From Poa pratensis (lineage: Eukaryota; Streptophyta; Magnoliopsida; Poales; Poaceae), in contig CAMZMU010000107.1 of NCBI GenBank assembly GCA_947311845.1, forward strand, positions 18,683,166-18,747,165: a DNA stretch of 64,000 nucleotides, read 5' to 3'. Of the stretch, positions 32,816-44,419 are shown piece by piece; the first letter of the stretch is position 1, and every line of letters begins with the position of its first letter. The translations under genes and the position numbers were made by a program. The notes below the pieces were generated by a model. That model was given only the letters and a program-made list of their open reading frames with translations. It ran no database searches and had not been told where the DNA came from.

Positions 32816-34121
32816 TATGCCTTATCTCCGTATAGCCGGTCTTGTTAAAAAAACAATAGGAGCAGCATTAGTTTACAAGTAAGTATTTCCAAACAACAGA
32901 TACATGAGAGCGACAGGTATCACGGTCTTCGAAATCAGTAAGAATTGCAAGCGATTACATTAGACATTACTTCACATTGCAGCGATCGTGGGTACCCACT
33001 ATCGCGATCAGAACACAGCGTTCGATTTAAAAAAAACCTGAGTAGTAGGTACCTAAAATCCTGAAATTGCTATGAAAATTAAACTAACACTTACACCTGA
33101 AACTGACGAAACAGACACTCATATGTGAACCTAAGCAGCTAGACTATCTGACAGCAATTGCAATCGCTATTGACTACATCTGTATTGGTACAAACCTTGT
33201 AATTTCGTCTGACGAGCGGCGGAGGCAGCAGAGATAGGTTGAGTACAAGTCGGCGGGGCAGCGTGGGCGGCAGTTCAACCGTTTACGCTAATCCAATTCG
33301 GATGGCGGCGAGGTCGTAGTGGCGGATTGGTCGGTCGCGCAGGGCCGATACGGCGGCGACGTCGTCTGAGGGCAGATAGGGCGGCGGCGTCGTGTGGGGG
33401 CAGGGCAGTTTGGAGGAGACCTGGCGGAGCTACGTAGCCCTTTCGCTCGGCCCATGCCCCACCCCCAGATTGGGCCTAAAGATTGTACAATTTGTCTTCA
33501 CAGCCCATTTGCCTTGTGAATAATATGTTCTTCCCTTGTCAATAACGTTCAAGTATTATAAATGATATATTAACTTTTAATAATTTCCATTTCTGATTAA
33601 ATTTATTCATTTCTATATTTGTAAGTGCATTGTTGTATTGATATTCAAGAAACAATCATTGCAACGAAAAGATTAAATAATCATGGGCGTATTTTTGTGC
33701 GATGCAGTTATGTTTCTTCGCGCGCTTATTTATCCGATTATTTTTGTCCGTTTCCGGTCCAATGATCTTACAGTACGCAATGAATTGTCCATCAAAAATT
33801 GACAATACTCATTGAGCATGCGTGGTTTGCCCCTAATTCACATTTATAGAATCCATATTATTCAATAAACAAGCAAGTAAAGCAAAAAGGGAAAAGCTCG
33901 GCATAGAAAAGAAAATGCCATCACGCAAGTAGTAAATCTCAAAAACATAACGTAGTAATTCATCTAGAATTCGAAGAATTACAACTAGCAGCACGATAAG
34001 GGTATGTAGTTTCTTAACATCAGGGAATTCGACAATCTAATATAGAGTCTTAACACGGATTTTTATCGTAGCAACGGGGCTGCATCCATAGTTGGACACA
34101 GAAACCATCATCACTGACTTC
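32816..34121. other. Transposase leader and B3 gene 3' flank, no gene
   Basis: GC-rich sequence at 33190-33440 looks like the transposase leader exon and promoter. The rest is AT-rich, and no frame in it is supported. The B3 gene's 3' untranslated region should fall within about 33900-34121. Confidence 0.45.
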
Positions 34122-35701
34122 CTAGTACAGACCAATTTCAGGCACATGGGTAGCAAACAAGTAAAGCCCTTCAGTCCCCAGGTAGAGCAAGAACAGCATC
34201 TTGTCACCCATCTTGAGATGATTTTCCTTCGCCATGAACTCTTTCCATCCGCTGACACACATACGACCATCAAGCTCAGAAATTGAATATGTAGATGTCA
34301 CCTCAGTTCTCGGGTGACAAACAATTGTGATGGTACCATTTTTTTCCATTTGTGCAGGAATCAAACGGCTTGGGATTTTCTGTTGCATGCAAAGACTTAA
34401 AGTCAAGAGAACAGCTAGCGGAAAATAAACATGTTAAAATAAAGGAAAATAGAATTAGTGTACAGTATATATATGGCCTCACATAGTACTTTGCGCATAA
34501 GAGAAGATGTGTTCTTAATGATTACCACGTGTTTATTGTAGTTCTCGCTGTTTGTCCAGTTTAGAGTATGCAGCACACCGAAAACCAATTCTCCTTCCTC
34601 ATACTCTCCAGCTCTGTGGAACAGAACAAGGTAATCCAAGTTTTCAACTGTGTTGATCACCGTCTGCATCATCCTCCAATTAATCATGGTCCCATCAGTG
34701 CTAGAGAGTGAGTCAACAATGGGACGCCTCTCAGGGGACATCAGGTAGTATGCTGTATAAATTTAATACAACTGAAATTAGTGGAGTACACATGTCGCAA
34801 CCAAGTAATATAGTCATGGTTATGTGCACAACATAAATTTGTTGAATTAAGTAGGAAACTTACATGGATGGATGATTGGGTCATTTCCAGTTATGACCTC
34901 AGTTTGCCTGCTACGTGTGTCAGTTTTGAATATTAGCTCCATACCAACCTTAAATTGGTAAACTCTGCCTAATTCTTTCCAAGATTCTCCATTCAAATAG
35001 GTTATCCCATCAATGCTGGTAAGCTCAACATTGAATGAAAAATCTTCCTTGGTTTTCAGTGTAGCTTGAAAACTTGTGTTCTCGAATGGCAGAATAGCAT
35101 GCATGTCTAGGAAATATGTTCTGATGTAGCAAGGGATCACCTGAATAAGAGCATGCATTTTATTACATTATGAGCCAGTACAAAATTGGACTTACTAGAA
35201 GTAGATATATATCCTACAAGAGTAACTGTTTGTACTTATTCCTATAATTGGACACTGAAGCAATTGTCCTGTACTGCAAAGACCTGAACATGCACTCATA
35301 GTTTCAGATTGGTACCTTCAAGTATCAAAATTACATGTAGGTACTTGAAAAAAAACACACGTGCATGACTAATAGAGATCACACTCACAACCTTTTTGCT
35401 AGCTAGATCTGGTACGTATATTACATGAATGATTAACACATGACACAATGAGTACTAAGACTGGTAGATCTGATACGTATATTACATGTGAATAACCACA
35501 AATAAATCAAATCCCATGTGTACATGAGTATGTTAGATGCATTACCGTCTTCTCCTCAAATCCCTCTACAAGGGTTATCACGCAATAATCATGTGTCATG
35601 GTCTTCGACCGACTGCCACACATCCCGAGTTTGTCAAAACAAACTGGACACTGCAAAAAAAAATGAAAGTCATCAGATCTTGATCTGATAATCACGATCA
35701 T
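34122..35701 (-). CDS. B3-domain (REM-like) DNA-binding protein, four exons
   Basis: Exons on the minus strand at about 35701-35546, 35140-34864, 34752-34490 and 34379-34122 have GT-AG borders and join in phase to give ~317 residues without a stop, good evidence for a real gene. Exon 1 carries a Cys pair (CPVCFDKLGMC). Exon 2 has a first B3-like domain, VIPCYIRTYFLDMH to YQFKVGMELIFK. Exon 3 is a linker. Exon 4 has a second B3 domain, KIPSRLIPAQ, CVSGWKEFMAKENHLKMGDKM and FLLYLG. B3 domains bind short DNA motifs in the nucleus; REM proteins act mostly in reproductive or meristem tissue, targets unknown. The start is uncertain: the Met at 35701 is in frame, but an acceptor-like TTTGCAG at 35651-35657 allows an upstream first exon. 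A transposon-carried copy cannot be excluded. Confidence 0.65.
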
Positions 35702-36845
35702 TGCTTATCAAGAGGAAAAGTGAGGCGTAGAGTAGGCACGGCTTTGCTTGGCGCCATCGGTCGAAGAGGAGCGTCCGGTAGATTGCGTGGTCGTGTGAGA
35801 GAGTAGTCGTGGCGGCGGCGGCGAACCACGAGGGAGGCGTGTGAAAGAGGAAGAGGGTTTTTCGCAGAGGTAATAACTGCTAGGTCTAGGCCGTGAGGCG
35901 TAGAGTAGGTTTCGATGGGACAATTCGACGCGCTGGCCAAATTGTCAGTAAGATAATAAAAATTAGGTTTATTAGTTTGGGCCCACTAACTAGTGAGTGG
36001 TTAGTACAATTTCGCGTCGTAAATGTACCCACACAGCACACGGTTACCCTTTTTTATTGCGAATTCACACGGTAATTAGTGTTTATTTCGCGTCGTAAAT
36101 GTAACATCCAAACACAAACTTTCTACTCACACATATATAGTACTTCCAAATTTACATGCAACATAAAACTTGTTCTGCTAACATAGTACTTCCGTACTAA
36201 AACGAGTATATACTTATCCGGATGACTTCTCTTGTAGTAAAAAAACGAGTATATACTACTTGAGATGATAATGAGTATATACTTCTTTGAGTGTTAAGCA
36301 TACTTCTCCTGAAGAGAAAAAAAGTGAGTATATACTTCTCCGGATGACTTCTCTTGTAGTAAAAAAAATGAGTATATAGAAGATGCAGTATATACTCGAT
36401 CTCATCTCAAGTAGTATATACTCACTTATCATCTTGTAGTGTTAAGCAGTGTTAAGCATACTTCTTTTGTAATCCTACTACTATGAGTATATAGAAGTGT
36501 TAAGCATACTTCTTTTGTAATCCTACTACTATGAGTATACATAGAAGTGTTAAGTAGTATATACTTATACTATGAGTATATAGATTACAAAATGAGTATA
36601 TACTAGATATAGTAGACATAGTAGTGACTAAAAATGAGTATATAGAAGATGCACAGACATAGTAGTAAGATTACAAAAGCCAGATGACATAGTAGGTCTT
36701 CAGTTCTTCACACATGCATATATACAACATAAACATATATAGTAAGACAACGACATGTTGCTGGAATAGGGACATCTCTTGTCCTAGTCCCAGGACTCCC
36801 AGCCACTCTTCTCTTGTTGGGGTTGTAGGAAGAAACTGCCACCTC
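35702..36845. other. Spacer between B3 and exonuclease genes
   Basis: GC-rich sequence at 35700-35940 may be the B3 gene's leader. TTTCGCGTCGTAAATGTA occurs twice at about 36011 and 36087. The remainder includes the repeat block at 36185-36660 and, near 36670-36845, the 3' flank of the exonuclease gene. Confidence 0.45.
36185..36660. repeat. Complex tandem repeat built on GAGTATATACT
   Basis: The palindrome-like GAGTATATACT recurs more than ten times, with larger repeats on top: two copies of CTCCGGATGACTTCTC..TTGTAGTAAAAAA (about 36215-36245 and 36335-36370), and two near-perfect ~55-bp copies of GTTAAGCATACTTCTTTTG..CTACTATGAGTATA (about 36450-36545). No coding content. Confidence 0.75.
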
Positions 36846-38064
36846 CTAGGACTCACTTGGCTGCTGAATGGTCTTGTTCATGGGTCGTGGGAGGTGCACT
36901 GCCACATTCTGCAGGTGAACCTGTCCCTTGTTCACTACGCTGATAATGCGATACAGTTCGTAGGTGATATATCCATCCAAGATAGCGTAGTTCAGGTTTT
37001 TCTCTGAAAGTGGCTTCCATTCCCAGTACGAATGCCCTTCGCGTTTCTGCATGTTATCCTTCATACCTTACTTCATCTTCAAGAACTTTTTGTGGATGAG
37101 CTTCCCAGCCATAGCTGCCATTCCAGCCCTGCCGTATCTAGCACCTTCAATCTTGTAGATGTCCTGGATGTCGATGTGGTACTCGATAGGAATGTGCAGC
37201 CACTCGTTACTAAGCACTCGTCTGTCCCCTCTTATGTCCACCCCAACGAAAGTAATGCTCTTGTTCTTCAGAAAATCCTTTAGGCTGCGTGGAACACCCG
37301 TTTTACACCTACATATATATCATAACGCAAAAATGTAGTTAATATGGGATTAGGAACTTGTTTTATATTATATATATGCAGTGTAGTGAACAATTTAATT
37401 AGTTGAACAACTAAATAATAATACGTATAGTACAAGCTAAGCACTAATTAAATGTTGGGGAACGACTGTACATTCGCAGATCAATCTAGCATGCCAAATG
37501 TTGGGGAACTAGTACACATTGCTAAGCACTAAATGTTGGGGAACTAATATATAGGAAGAACTTTGACCACACAAGAAAATTTGCAGATTAATCTTGCATG
37601 CCAAATACCGTCAGAACAATGGTTGCCAAATTAACAGAGCGGATTTTAATTTTATTGCGCGCATGTGCTGTTCGTAGTTGATACCAAAAATAAATAAAAC
37701 TCTTGGCACTCTCAAGAACAAAGGTCGTACTCAGACTTCAACAAATTATTTTGGGGAAATGATAGTACCTGATCTTGTGAAAGACGAGCACATGCTCCCT
37801 CATGGCGAGCTGCATCACCGCCACCTTCCTCTGCGTACTGTTGTACTCGATATCTAGGCCGACGAACTTGATCTCCTCGTCCGCGAGCCAACGCTCGTAC
37901 TTCTCGAGGATTAGATCCACGGTTGCGGCCTGGTTCGTGTACACCACCTCGATCCATGTCTCGCCGTGAACATGCACATAGCTGGTCTCCGTCGTTTCCT
38001 TGCCGTCGTCGATGCCTACCCAAAGATGGGGATCATCGGAGTCCTTGCTCAAGTTGGATCCCAT
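36846..38064 (-). pseudogene. 3'-5' exonuclease (DEDDy, RNase D/WRN-exo-like), one nonsense codon
   Basis: Exon 1 (38064-37769) and exon 2 (37308-36846) have GT-AG borders and join in phase. Exon 1 carries the first catalytic motif (FVGLDIEYNS, Asp and Glu) and VAVMQLAMREHVLVFH. Exon 2 carries FVGVDIRGDRRVL (second Asp motif), the grass-typical HIPIEYHIDIQDIY and GARYGRAGMAAMAGKLI, and KPLSEKNLNYAILDGY with the Tyr-X3-Asp third motif. A TAA at 37068-37070 sits in an otherwise open frame, between the second and third motifs, so the product would lack the last catalytic Asp and Tyr. These proteins trim nucleic-acid 3' ends; roles in grasses are poorly known. One base change could explain the stop, so it may be a recent pseudogene, a segregating null or an error. 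Confidence 0.8.
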
Positions 38065-38816
38065 GGTGGAGGGGAAGAGAGAGAGAGGCGCGTGAAGGAG
38101 AGGCGAGAGGACGTGGTGGAGGCGACAGGATAATGGTGGAGACTGCTAGAGGCGAGAGGAGGGTGGAGACTAAAGAGGACACGCCGGCGGCGAGAAGTTA
38201 TGTTGTGGGGTTTTTTGGGTAGTGGTGCAGAGGCGAGAGGATAGTGGTGGAGACTACTAGGCGAAGGAGGCGAGGAGACAACGCGGCGGCTCTCTTTTTC
38301 GCTCTGCCGCGGATCTTCTCCTTTTCGTTCTGGAGTGGTTCCTTTTTTTATTTGTGCAGTGGTTCCTCCCCTGCGCCCACCGGAAGCGGTTCAATTAATT
38401 GTCTATCATCTAATTGTTCACTGTTTATAAGGGATTTATAACTGCTAGTGCAAATGTTGCAACCTGAACCTAAGCATCCCATACATTTATGGAGGCAAAA
38501 CTGAGTAGATTGAGGGCTGTAAGGGCAATTCGATAAATAACCCAATATTTTATCAGTTTTATAAACAAATCATTCCCATACATGAACCATAATAGACTTG
38601 TAGCTTCAATAGAAATCTTGCCACACTTTATGGAGGCAATCATAAAAACGATGGCGTAGGAACGCATACAAGAAATTCAGGACGATTGACAGTATTGATG
38701 TCACAAATATTACACGATAAAAATAATAATCAGTACTAAAATTACTTCAAAATAAAATGTTTTATCTCAAATGTTGTTGTTTCCCAGAAATTTAATCAAC
38801 GCCACTAGTCTTCAAC
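38065..38816. other. Exonuclease upstream region
   Basis: The first 250 bp hold purine-rich near-repeats (GAGGCGAGAGGA..GGTGGAGACT, three copies between 38100 and 38270) that would be leader or promoter of the minus-strand exonuclease. The rest, to the minisatellite, shows no gene. Confidence 0.45.
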
Positions 38817-40891
38817 GACGAGATCGGTAATAGCGTGCCCGGACGAATGACCTCGGCACTTCTTGACCCATATGACCTAGATCGGTAAAAGCGTGCCCGG
38901 ACGAATGACCTCGCCACTTGTTGACCTAGATGACCTAGTATGGTAAAAGCGTGCTCGGATGAATGACATCGCCAGTTGTGGACCCAAATGACCTAGATCG
39001 GTAATAGCGTGCCCGTACGAGTGACATCGCCACTTCTTGACCCAAATGACCTAGATCGCGGTAATAGCGTGCCCGGACGAGTGACATCGCCACTTCTTGA
39101 CCCAGATGACCTAGATCGATAATAGCGTGCCCGGACAAATGACATCGCCAGTTGTGGACCCAGATGACCTAGATCGGTAATAGCGTGCCCGGACGAGTGA
39201 CATCGCCAGTTGTGGACCCAAATGACCTAGATCGGTAATAGCGTGCCCGTACGAGTGACATCGCCACTTCTTGACCCAAATGACCTAGATCACGGTAATA
39301 GCGTGCCCGAACGAGTGACATCGCCACTTGTTGATCCAGATGACCTAGATCGATAATAGCGTGCCCGGACAAATGACATCGCCAGTTGTGGACCCAGATG
39401 ACCTAGATCGGTAATAGCGTGGTCGGACGAATGACCTCGCCACTTTTTGACCCAGATGACCTAGATTTATAATAGCGTGCCCGGACAATGACATCGCCAG
39501 TTGTGGACCCAGATGACCTAGATCGGTAATAGCGTGCCCGGACGAAAGACATCGCCACTTCTTGACCCAGATGACCTAGATCGGTAATAGCGTGCCCGTA
39601 CGAAAGACATCGCCACTTCTTGACCCAGATGACCTAGATCGGTAATAGCGTGCCCGTACGAATAACATCACCAGTTGTGGACCCAAATGACCTAGATCGG
39701 TAATAGCGTGCCCGTACGAGTGACATCGCCACTTCTTGACCCAAATGTCATAGATCGGTAATAGCGTGCCCGGACGAATGACATCGCCAGTTGTGGACCC
39801 AGATGACCTAGATCGGTAATAGCGTGCCCGGACGAATGACCTCGCCACTTCTTGACCCAGATGACCTAGATCGATAATAGCGTGCCCGGACAAATGACAT
39901 CGCCAGTTGTGGACCAGATGACCTAGATCGGTAATAGCGTGCCGGACGAATGACATCGCCAGTTGTGGACCAGATGACCTAGATCGGTAATAGCGTGCCC
40001 GTACGAAAGACATCGCCACTTCTTGACCCAGATGACCTAGATCGGTAATAGCGTGCCCATACGAATAACATCGCCAGTTGTGGACCCAAATGACCTAGAT
40101 CGGTAATAGCGTGCCCGGACAAGTGACATCGCCAGTTGTGGACCCAAATGACCTAGATCGGTAATAGCATGCCCGGACGAATGACATCGCTAGTTGTGGA
40201 CCCAAATGACCTAGATCGGTAATAGCATGGTCGGACGAATGACCTCGCCACTTTTTGACCCAGATGACCTAGATTGATAATAGCGTGCCCGGACCAATGA
40301 CATCGCCAGTTGTGGACCCAGATGACCTAGATCGGTAATAGCGTGCCCGACAAAAGACATCGCCACTTCTTGACCCAGATGACCTAGATCGGTAAAAGCG
40401 TGCCCGTACGAGTGACATCGCCACTTCTTGACCCAGATGACCTAGATCGGTAATAGCGTGCCCGGACGAGTGACATCGCCACTTGTTGACCCAGATGACC
40501 TAGATCGGTAAAGCGTGCCCGGACGAGTGACATCGCCACTTGTTGACCCAGATGACCTAGATCGATAATAGCGTGCCCGGACAAATGACATCGCCTGTTG
40601 TGGACCCAGATGACCTAGATCGGTAATAGCGTTCCCGGACGAGTGACATCGCCACTTCTTGACCAGATGACCTAGATCGGTAAAAGCGTGCCCGGACAAA
40701 TGACATCGCCAGTTGTTGACCCAGATGACCTAGATCGGTAATAGCATTCCCGGACGAATGACATCGCCAGTTGTTGACCCAGATGACCTAGATCGATAAT
40801 AGCGTGCCCGGACAAATGACATCGCCACTTCTTGACCCAGATGACCTAGATCGGTAATAGCGTGCCCGGACGAGTGACATCGCCAGTTGTG
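38817..40891. repeat. 58-bp minisatellite, about 36 copies, with higher-order units
   Basis: The unit begins GACCTAGATCGGTAATAGCG, continues with TGCCCGGACGAATGACATCG and ends with CCA-GTTGTGGACCCAGAT or CCACTTCTTGACCCAGAT. Units vary by substitution and 1-2 base indels. Two four-unit blocks of 234 bp (about 38935-39168 and 39169-39402) share the same 2-base insertion, and a longer ~810-bp spacing links 39419 with 40229 (both have GGTCGGACGAATGACCTCG). Minus-strand frames here (MSGHAIIDLGHLG..) are repeat artefacts. It lies between the exonuclease and the second B3 gene. Confidence 0.95.
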
Positions 40892-42344
40892 TCAAACCTG
40901 GTTTTATCACTGATTTGAACACACAAATATGGAAGTTGTAGTATCATACATAACAACAGATTTTCATATTTTAATAGCAGTACAAGATTTGATTGTTTTT
41001 AAACCCGACTGAAAAAATCGTAACAGAGGGCAGTGGAGAAACAGAGGAGAAAGCAGGGAGAAAGCAGGGGAGGAGGGAGAAAACCAAAATTTACCCACCA
41101 AAATTTACTCCGAAAACCCTCTTTCGGCAGAGGAGGGAGACCACCGCCGCCGAAATCCATCTCTCGACCTCGCCGCCCCTTGCTCACCATCCCTCTCTAT
41201 GCCGCCGCATTTCTCGACCGCCGTCGTCGCCCGTGTCGTCATCGCGCTGTAGATTGACCCACGTCGCGGCGATTCACCAAAGATCCATCGCGGGCGGCAC
41301 TAGGTTACCACTTCTTCTCTTCTGGATGCGATTGCAGAACGATTTGAGTTCAAACACGAATTTTCTTTTCGTTTCCAAGTGTCCTACTTGTCTCGACAGG
41401 AAAGAGTTGTGCGATCTGGTGCTAGATATAGATGGTAGCACGTATTTATGTTCGATGTCATTCATGATTGATTGGTGTGTTACACGTTTATTACTGATTG
41501 AGATTGTACTTACATGCATCTGATTGAGATCAGTGGCGGAGACAGGGGAACAGTAATTTCTCTAGATTTTTTTGCTTAAACCAGCCACCCTAACTCTGAT
41601 AATTTAGTGTTTCTGCCTCGCCCCTGATTGAGATGTTGGACTGTACCTTCATGTAATTTTGATAGTTCCAGGTGCCCAATTGATGTTGGTAGCTGGTGTT
41701 GTGTGTGTCTTTTTCTAGGTAGGTACTTTGTGATGTTGAAACTAAGAGCTCTGGTACTCACACTACCCTTTTTAGGACCAGTAGTATTTTTAGTAATTTC
41801 CCTTTTTACTCTTCAGCAGTACAATTTATGTGAGCCCTTTTTAGGACAGTAGCTATTTTTAGTAATTTCCCTTTTCACTCTTCAGCAGTACAATTGATTG
41901 TCTGCAACCCATTTCGTGTCATACAAGTATATTTTCTACTGTGAATTATGTTGTTCTTCACATCATCCCCTGCCACACCAGAACTCGCTTCCTTAGGAAG
42001 TATATGGTGTGAACGACGATACGATTGTGCTATGTATAGATACAAATGGCACTAGAATGACTAATTTAGATCGCTTTGAACCTTGACAAATGATTTTCTC
42101 TCTTGTTAATTGCAGTTCCGTACTTCCATGAAATTCTTGTATGCATGTCAAATTTAAATTGCACTTATATGAATGTCTCTGAACCATGCTGCTGCTAGAC
42201 TGCATTTAGTCCTAAATTTCTAGTGAACCTTGCTGGTGCTAGAATGCATTTAGTCATGTTTCGGAACCTTGCTGTTTTGGCGTGTCTGCTAGATGTAACT
42301 GAAGTCAGCCTTTTTTGTACGATCAACAGGCGGCCTTGCATACG
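40892..42344. other. Leader region of the second B3 gene
   Basis: A GC-rich block at 41030-41330 looks like a 5' leader. Following it, a plus-strand frame at 41325-41520 contains KCPTCLDRKELCD, reminiscent of the CPVCFDKLGMC of the other B3 gene, so a first coding exon may lie here. TTTTTAG-type repeats (CCTTTTTAGGACAGTAG..TTTAGTAATTTCC) occur twice at about 41768 and 41836. Confidence 0.4.
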
Positions 42345-44195
42345 ATGGACTGCGAGTTCTTCGCTATAATAAATGATGCTTCATCGGACAAATTGGTATG
42401 GTACTCAGTTTAGGTGTCATTTTTTGTCAGATTAGGTGTAATGATGTTCATGGCCTGCTCTATCCTTTGCTGCAGTCGCTGCCTAGGAAGTTCGTGGACT
42501 TGCTGGAGGACCGTAAACCCCGTGAACTGAAGCTGCGTGAGGTTGGCAATCGGCGTAGCACCACCTGGGACATGGATGTGTGGTTCAACAGCACTGGCCG
42601 CATGTTCCTCAAGTGCGGCTGGGAGTGTTTCGCCCGACGTACGGCCTGCAGCAATTGTATGTTCTGTTCTGCAGTTACGATGGCCACGATGTTATCACAG
42701 TCAAGATGTTCGACCTGAGCATGTGCCGCATGCAATACGACGCGACCTACAGTACGTGCACTCTATAACCAAAATGTCAATTCTACAGTATGTACCGGAA
42801 ATTTAGCTGCATTTTTTTATATGATGAACAGAGGGATCTGTTAAGATGGAGTTGTCAGACTTTGAGTTCTAGAGGCCCTAGAAGGCGCTCCATCGGACAA
42901 ACTGGTACGCTTCATCGACCCACACCACCACTTCAGTTATTTAGTCCTCCATCACTTCAGTTATTAACTCCGGCAGAGTGTGTGAGCTATGACCCTGCAG
43001 CTAGTTAAATTTGTGAATCAAAGGTCTAGTAGATGGGTTGTAGTACCTCAAGTGCTCTTGGTGCATATGTTCACTGGATATGGCAAATTTGAGCTCCCAC
43101 TGAAAGTTCATCTTTTCAAATAATGTGCCAAACAACCTGATTGCTCAACTTTGATCAAGTAGAACTGATTACTGGGTACTACTTGTTTACATTTTTATAT
43201 TAATGTTTCATCATCAAACAGTAACCTTTTTGTTGTAAGCCCTCTTTTCCATCTATTTAACTTTTATATTGCTGCAGATGCTGCCTAAGAAGTTTGCGGA
43301 GTTGCTGAAGGGCCGTGTACCGCGTGTACTGAAGCTGCGTGAGGCAGACGATCCGAGTAGCAGCCGTGGGACATGGATGTGCTATTCGATGTAGCTGGCC
43401 TCATTTACCTCGGGCGCGGCTGGGAGCAGTTCGCCCAATGTTACTATCTGGAGCGCGGCAGTTTCCTCCTCTTCAGTTTCGACGGCGACGCCTTGCTCAC
43501 CGTCAAGGTGTTCGGCTGCACATGTGCCGCAGCACTACTGGTACGACCACGACGCCAGTACAAGCAATGAAACTAGGCCATATACCAGGATAGATGAGGA
43601 GTCCACGGATGAGGAGTCCACGGACGAGGAGTCCACGGATGAGGAGTCCATGGATGAGGATGACCCATTTGACTCTTCCATCATCGTCTCCCAGAGAGCT
43701 GATCTTGATGACGATGAGAAGGACCACATCCGTGAGCTTCTACCCCCAAAAGATGAGTACATTGGAGTGCCATATGTGACTCGTTTGATGAGGACAAATT
43801 TGGCCAGATATGAGATGGTACGTATGGTTCTAATGCTATTTTTGTTTTTCTACACAATTTGTGCTTACAACGTGTGCCTTTGTATGACCTACTTCTTTTT
43901 GTCTTTCATCCACACGTTTAAAATCCAGAAACTACCTCAGTCCGTAGCGGACAGCGCTGGCATTCCGTCTTCAGGCCATGCTGGGCTACGCCTCGGAGCG
44001 TCAGGGGCGTTCACCACCGTTCCATACAACACGGACAGTGACGGCCGCATTATGTTTGTCAGGAATGCATGGCGGCAGTTCCTTGAAGGCAAGCATTTAA
44101 AGGAAATGCAAGCTCTTTTCATTACACTTAGGAGCACCCGTAACCACCACTTGGACGTGAAGATTGTGATGCATGCGGTGTCGCCCTGGTTGTAG
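42345..44195 (+). pseudogene. B3-domain (REM-like) gene with several frameshifts
   Basis: Exon-like blocks at 42345-42395 (MDCEFFAIINDASSDKL), 42476-42751 (B3: LPRKFVDLLEDRKPRELKL..GWE, then, after a one-base loss near 42635, YGLQQLYVLF..VITVKMF), 42832-42904 (duplicate of the first block, frameshifted), 43278-43817 (B3: LPKKFAELLKGRVPRVLKL, shifted into DVLFDVAGLIYLGRGWEQF, shifted again near 43515 into an acidic linker), and 43929-44195 (third B3: LPQSVADSAGI..FVRNAWRQFLEGKHL..ALFITLR, with the final stop). Splice sites look normal. Three B3 domains and a DEEST repeat fit the REM class of B3 proteins. Four or so frame shifts prevent a full product. It points away from the other B3 gene across the exonuclease gene and minisatellite. 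Confidence 0.7.
43593..43665 (+). repeat. 15-bp coding repeat encoding DEEST
   Basis: About four copies of GATGAGGAGTCCACG, with small variants (the last reads DEESMDEDD). The acidic run lies in the linker between the second and third B3 domains of the broken B3 gene. Confidence 0.9.
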
Positions 44196-44419
44196 TAGTC
44201 TGCCAACCAAGACATTCCCATTAGATATTGAACACATGGATGACTGTAATTATCGTAGGGGCAACAGTGATGTGCTTGAGTACATTGATCACCAAAACCC
44301 TTTGCATTGATGTGCTTCAGTGCATTGATCACCAAAACCCTGTGATGTCTGCATCTACAATGAAGATTATTGGTGTTCTCTATTTTTTCAGTGGCAATTT
44401 GACGTTTGCAGACATTAAT
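44196..44419. other. 3' flank of B3 gene
   Basis: Holds two ~37-bp tandem copies (GTGCTTGAGTACATTGATCACC and GTGCTTCAGTGCATTGATCACC, about 44270-44345) and the left target duplication TTAAT (44415-44419) of the next LTR. Confidence 0.6.

Larger units (their letters stand above)
28125..33500 (-). mobile_element. CACTA (En/Spm) transposon inserted in the RING paralogue
   Basis: Begins CACTACAAGAAATCCGG at 28125, the standard CACTA terminus, directly after AGA in the RING coding sequence. Subterminal repeats fill 28135-28760, and a TNP2-type transposase lies on the minus strand. No matching GATTTCTTGTAGTG end was found to the right, so the 33500 limit is only where the GC-rich 5' leader of the transposase (33190-33440) ends. 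The far end may be lost or further out. Confidence 0.75.

Noticed and set aside
36425..36442. Right end of the CACTA starting at 28125 (CTTGTAGTG)
   Set aside because: Only about ten terminal bases match, and the following bases TTA do not repeat the AGA found before the left end.
38935..40699. Minus-strand repeat-protein frames (MSGHAIIDLGHLG..)
   Set aside because: They arise because the 58-bp unit happens to lack stops for short stretches; frames change each unit and no start or family is supported.
38817..40891. CRISPR-like array of regular repeats
   Set aside because: Units are contiguous without unique spacers and all parts of the 58-bp unit are repeated; this is a minisatellite in plant DNA.
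43524..44195. Single long plus-strand protein starting at GTG 43524
   Set aside because: The start is not an ATG, and the frame reads through a clear GT-AG intron (43818-43928); it is the linker and last exon of the broken B3 gene.
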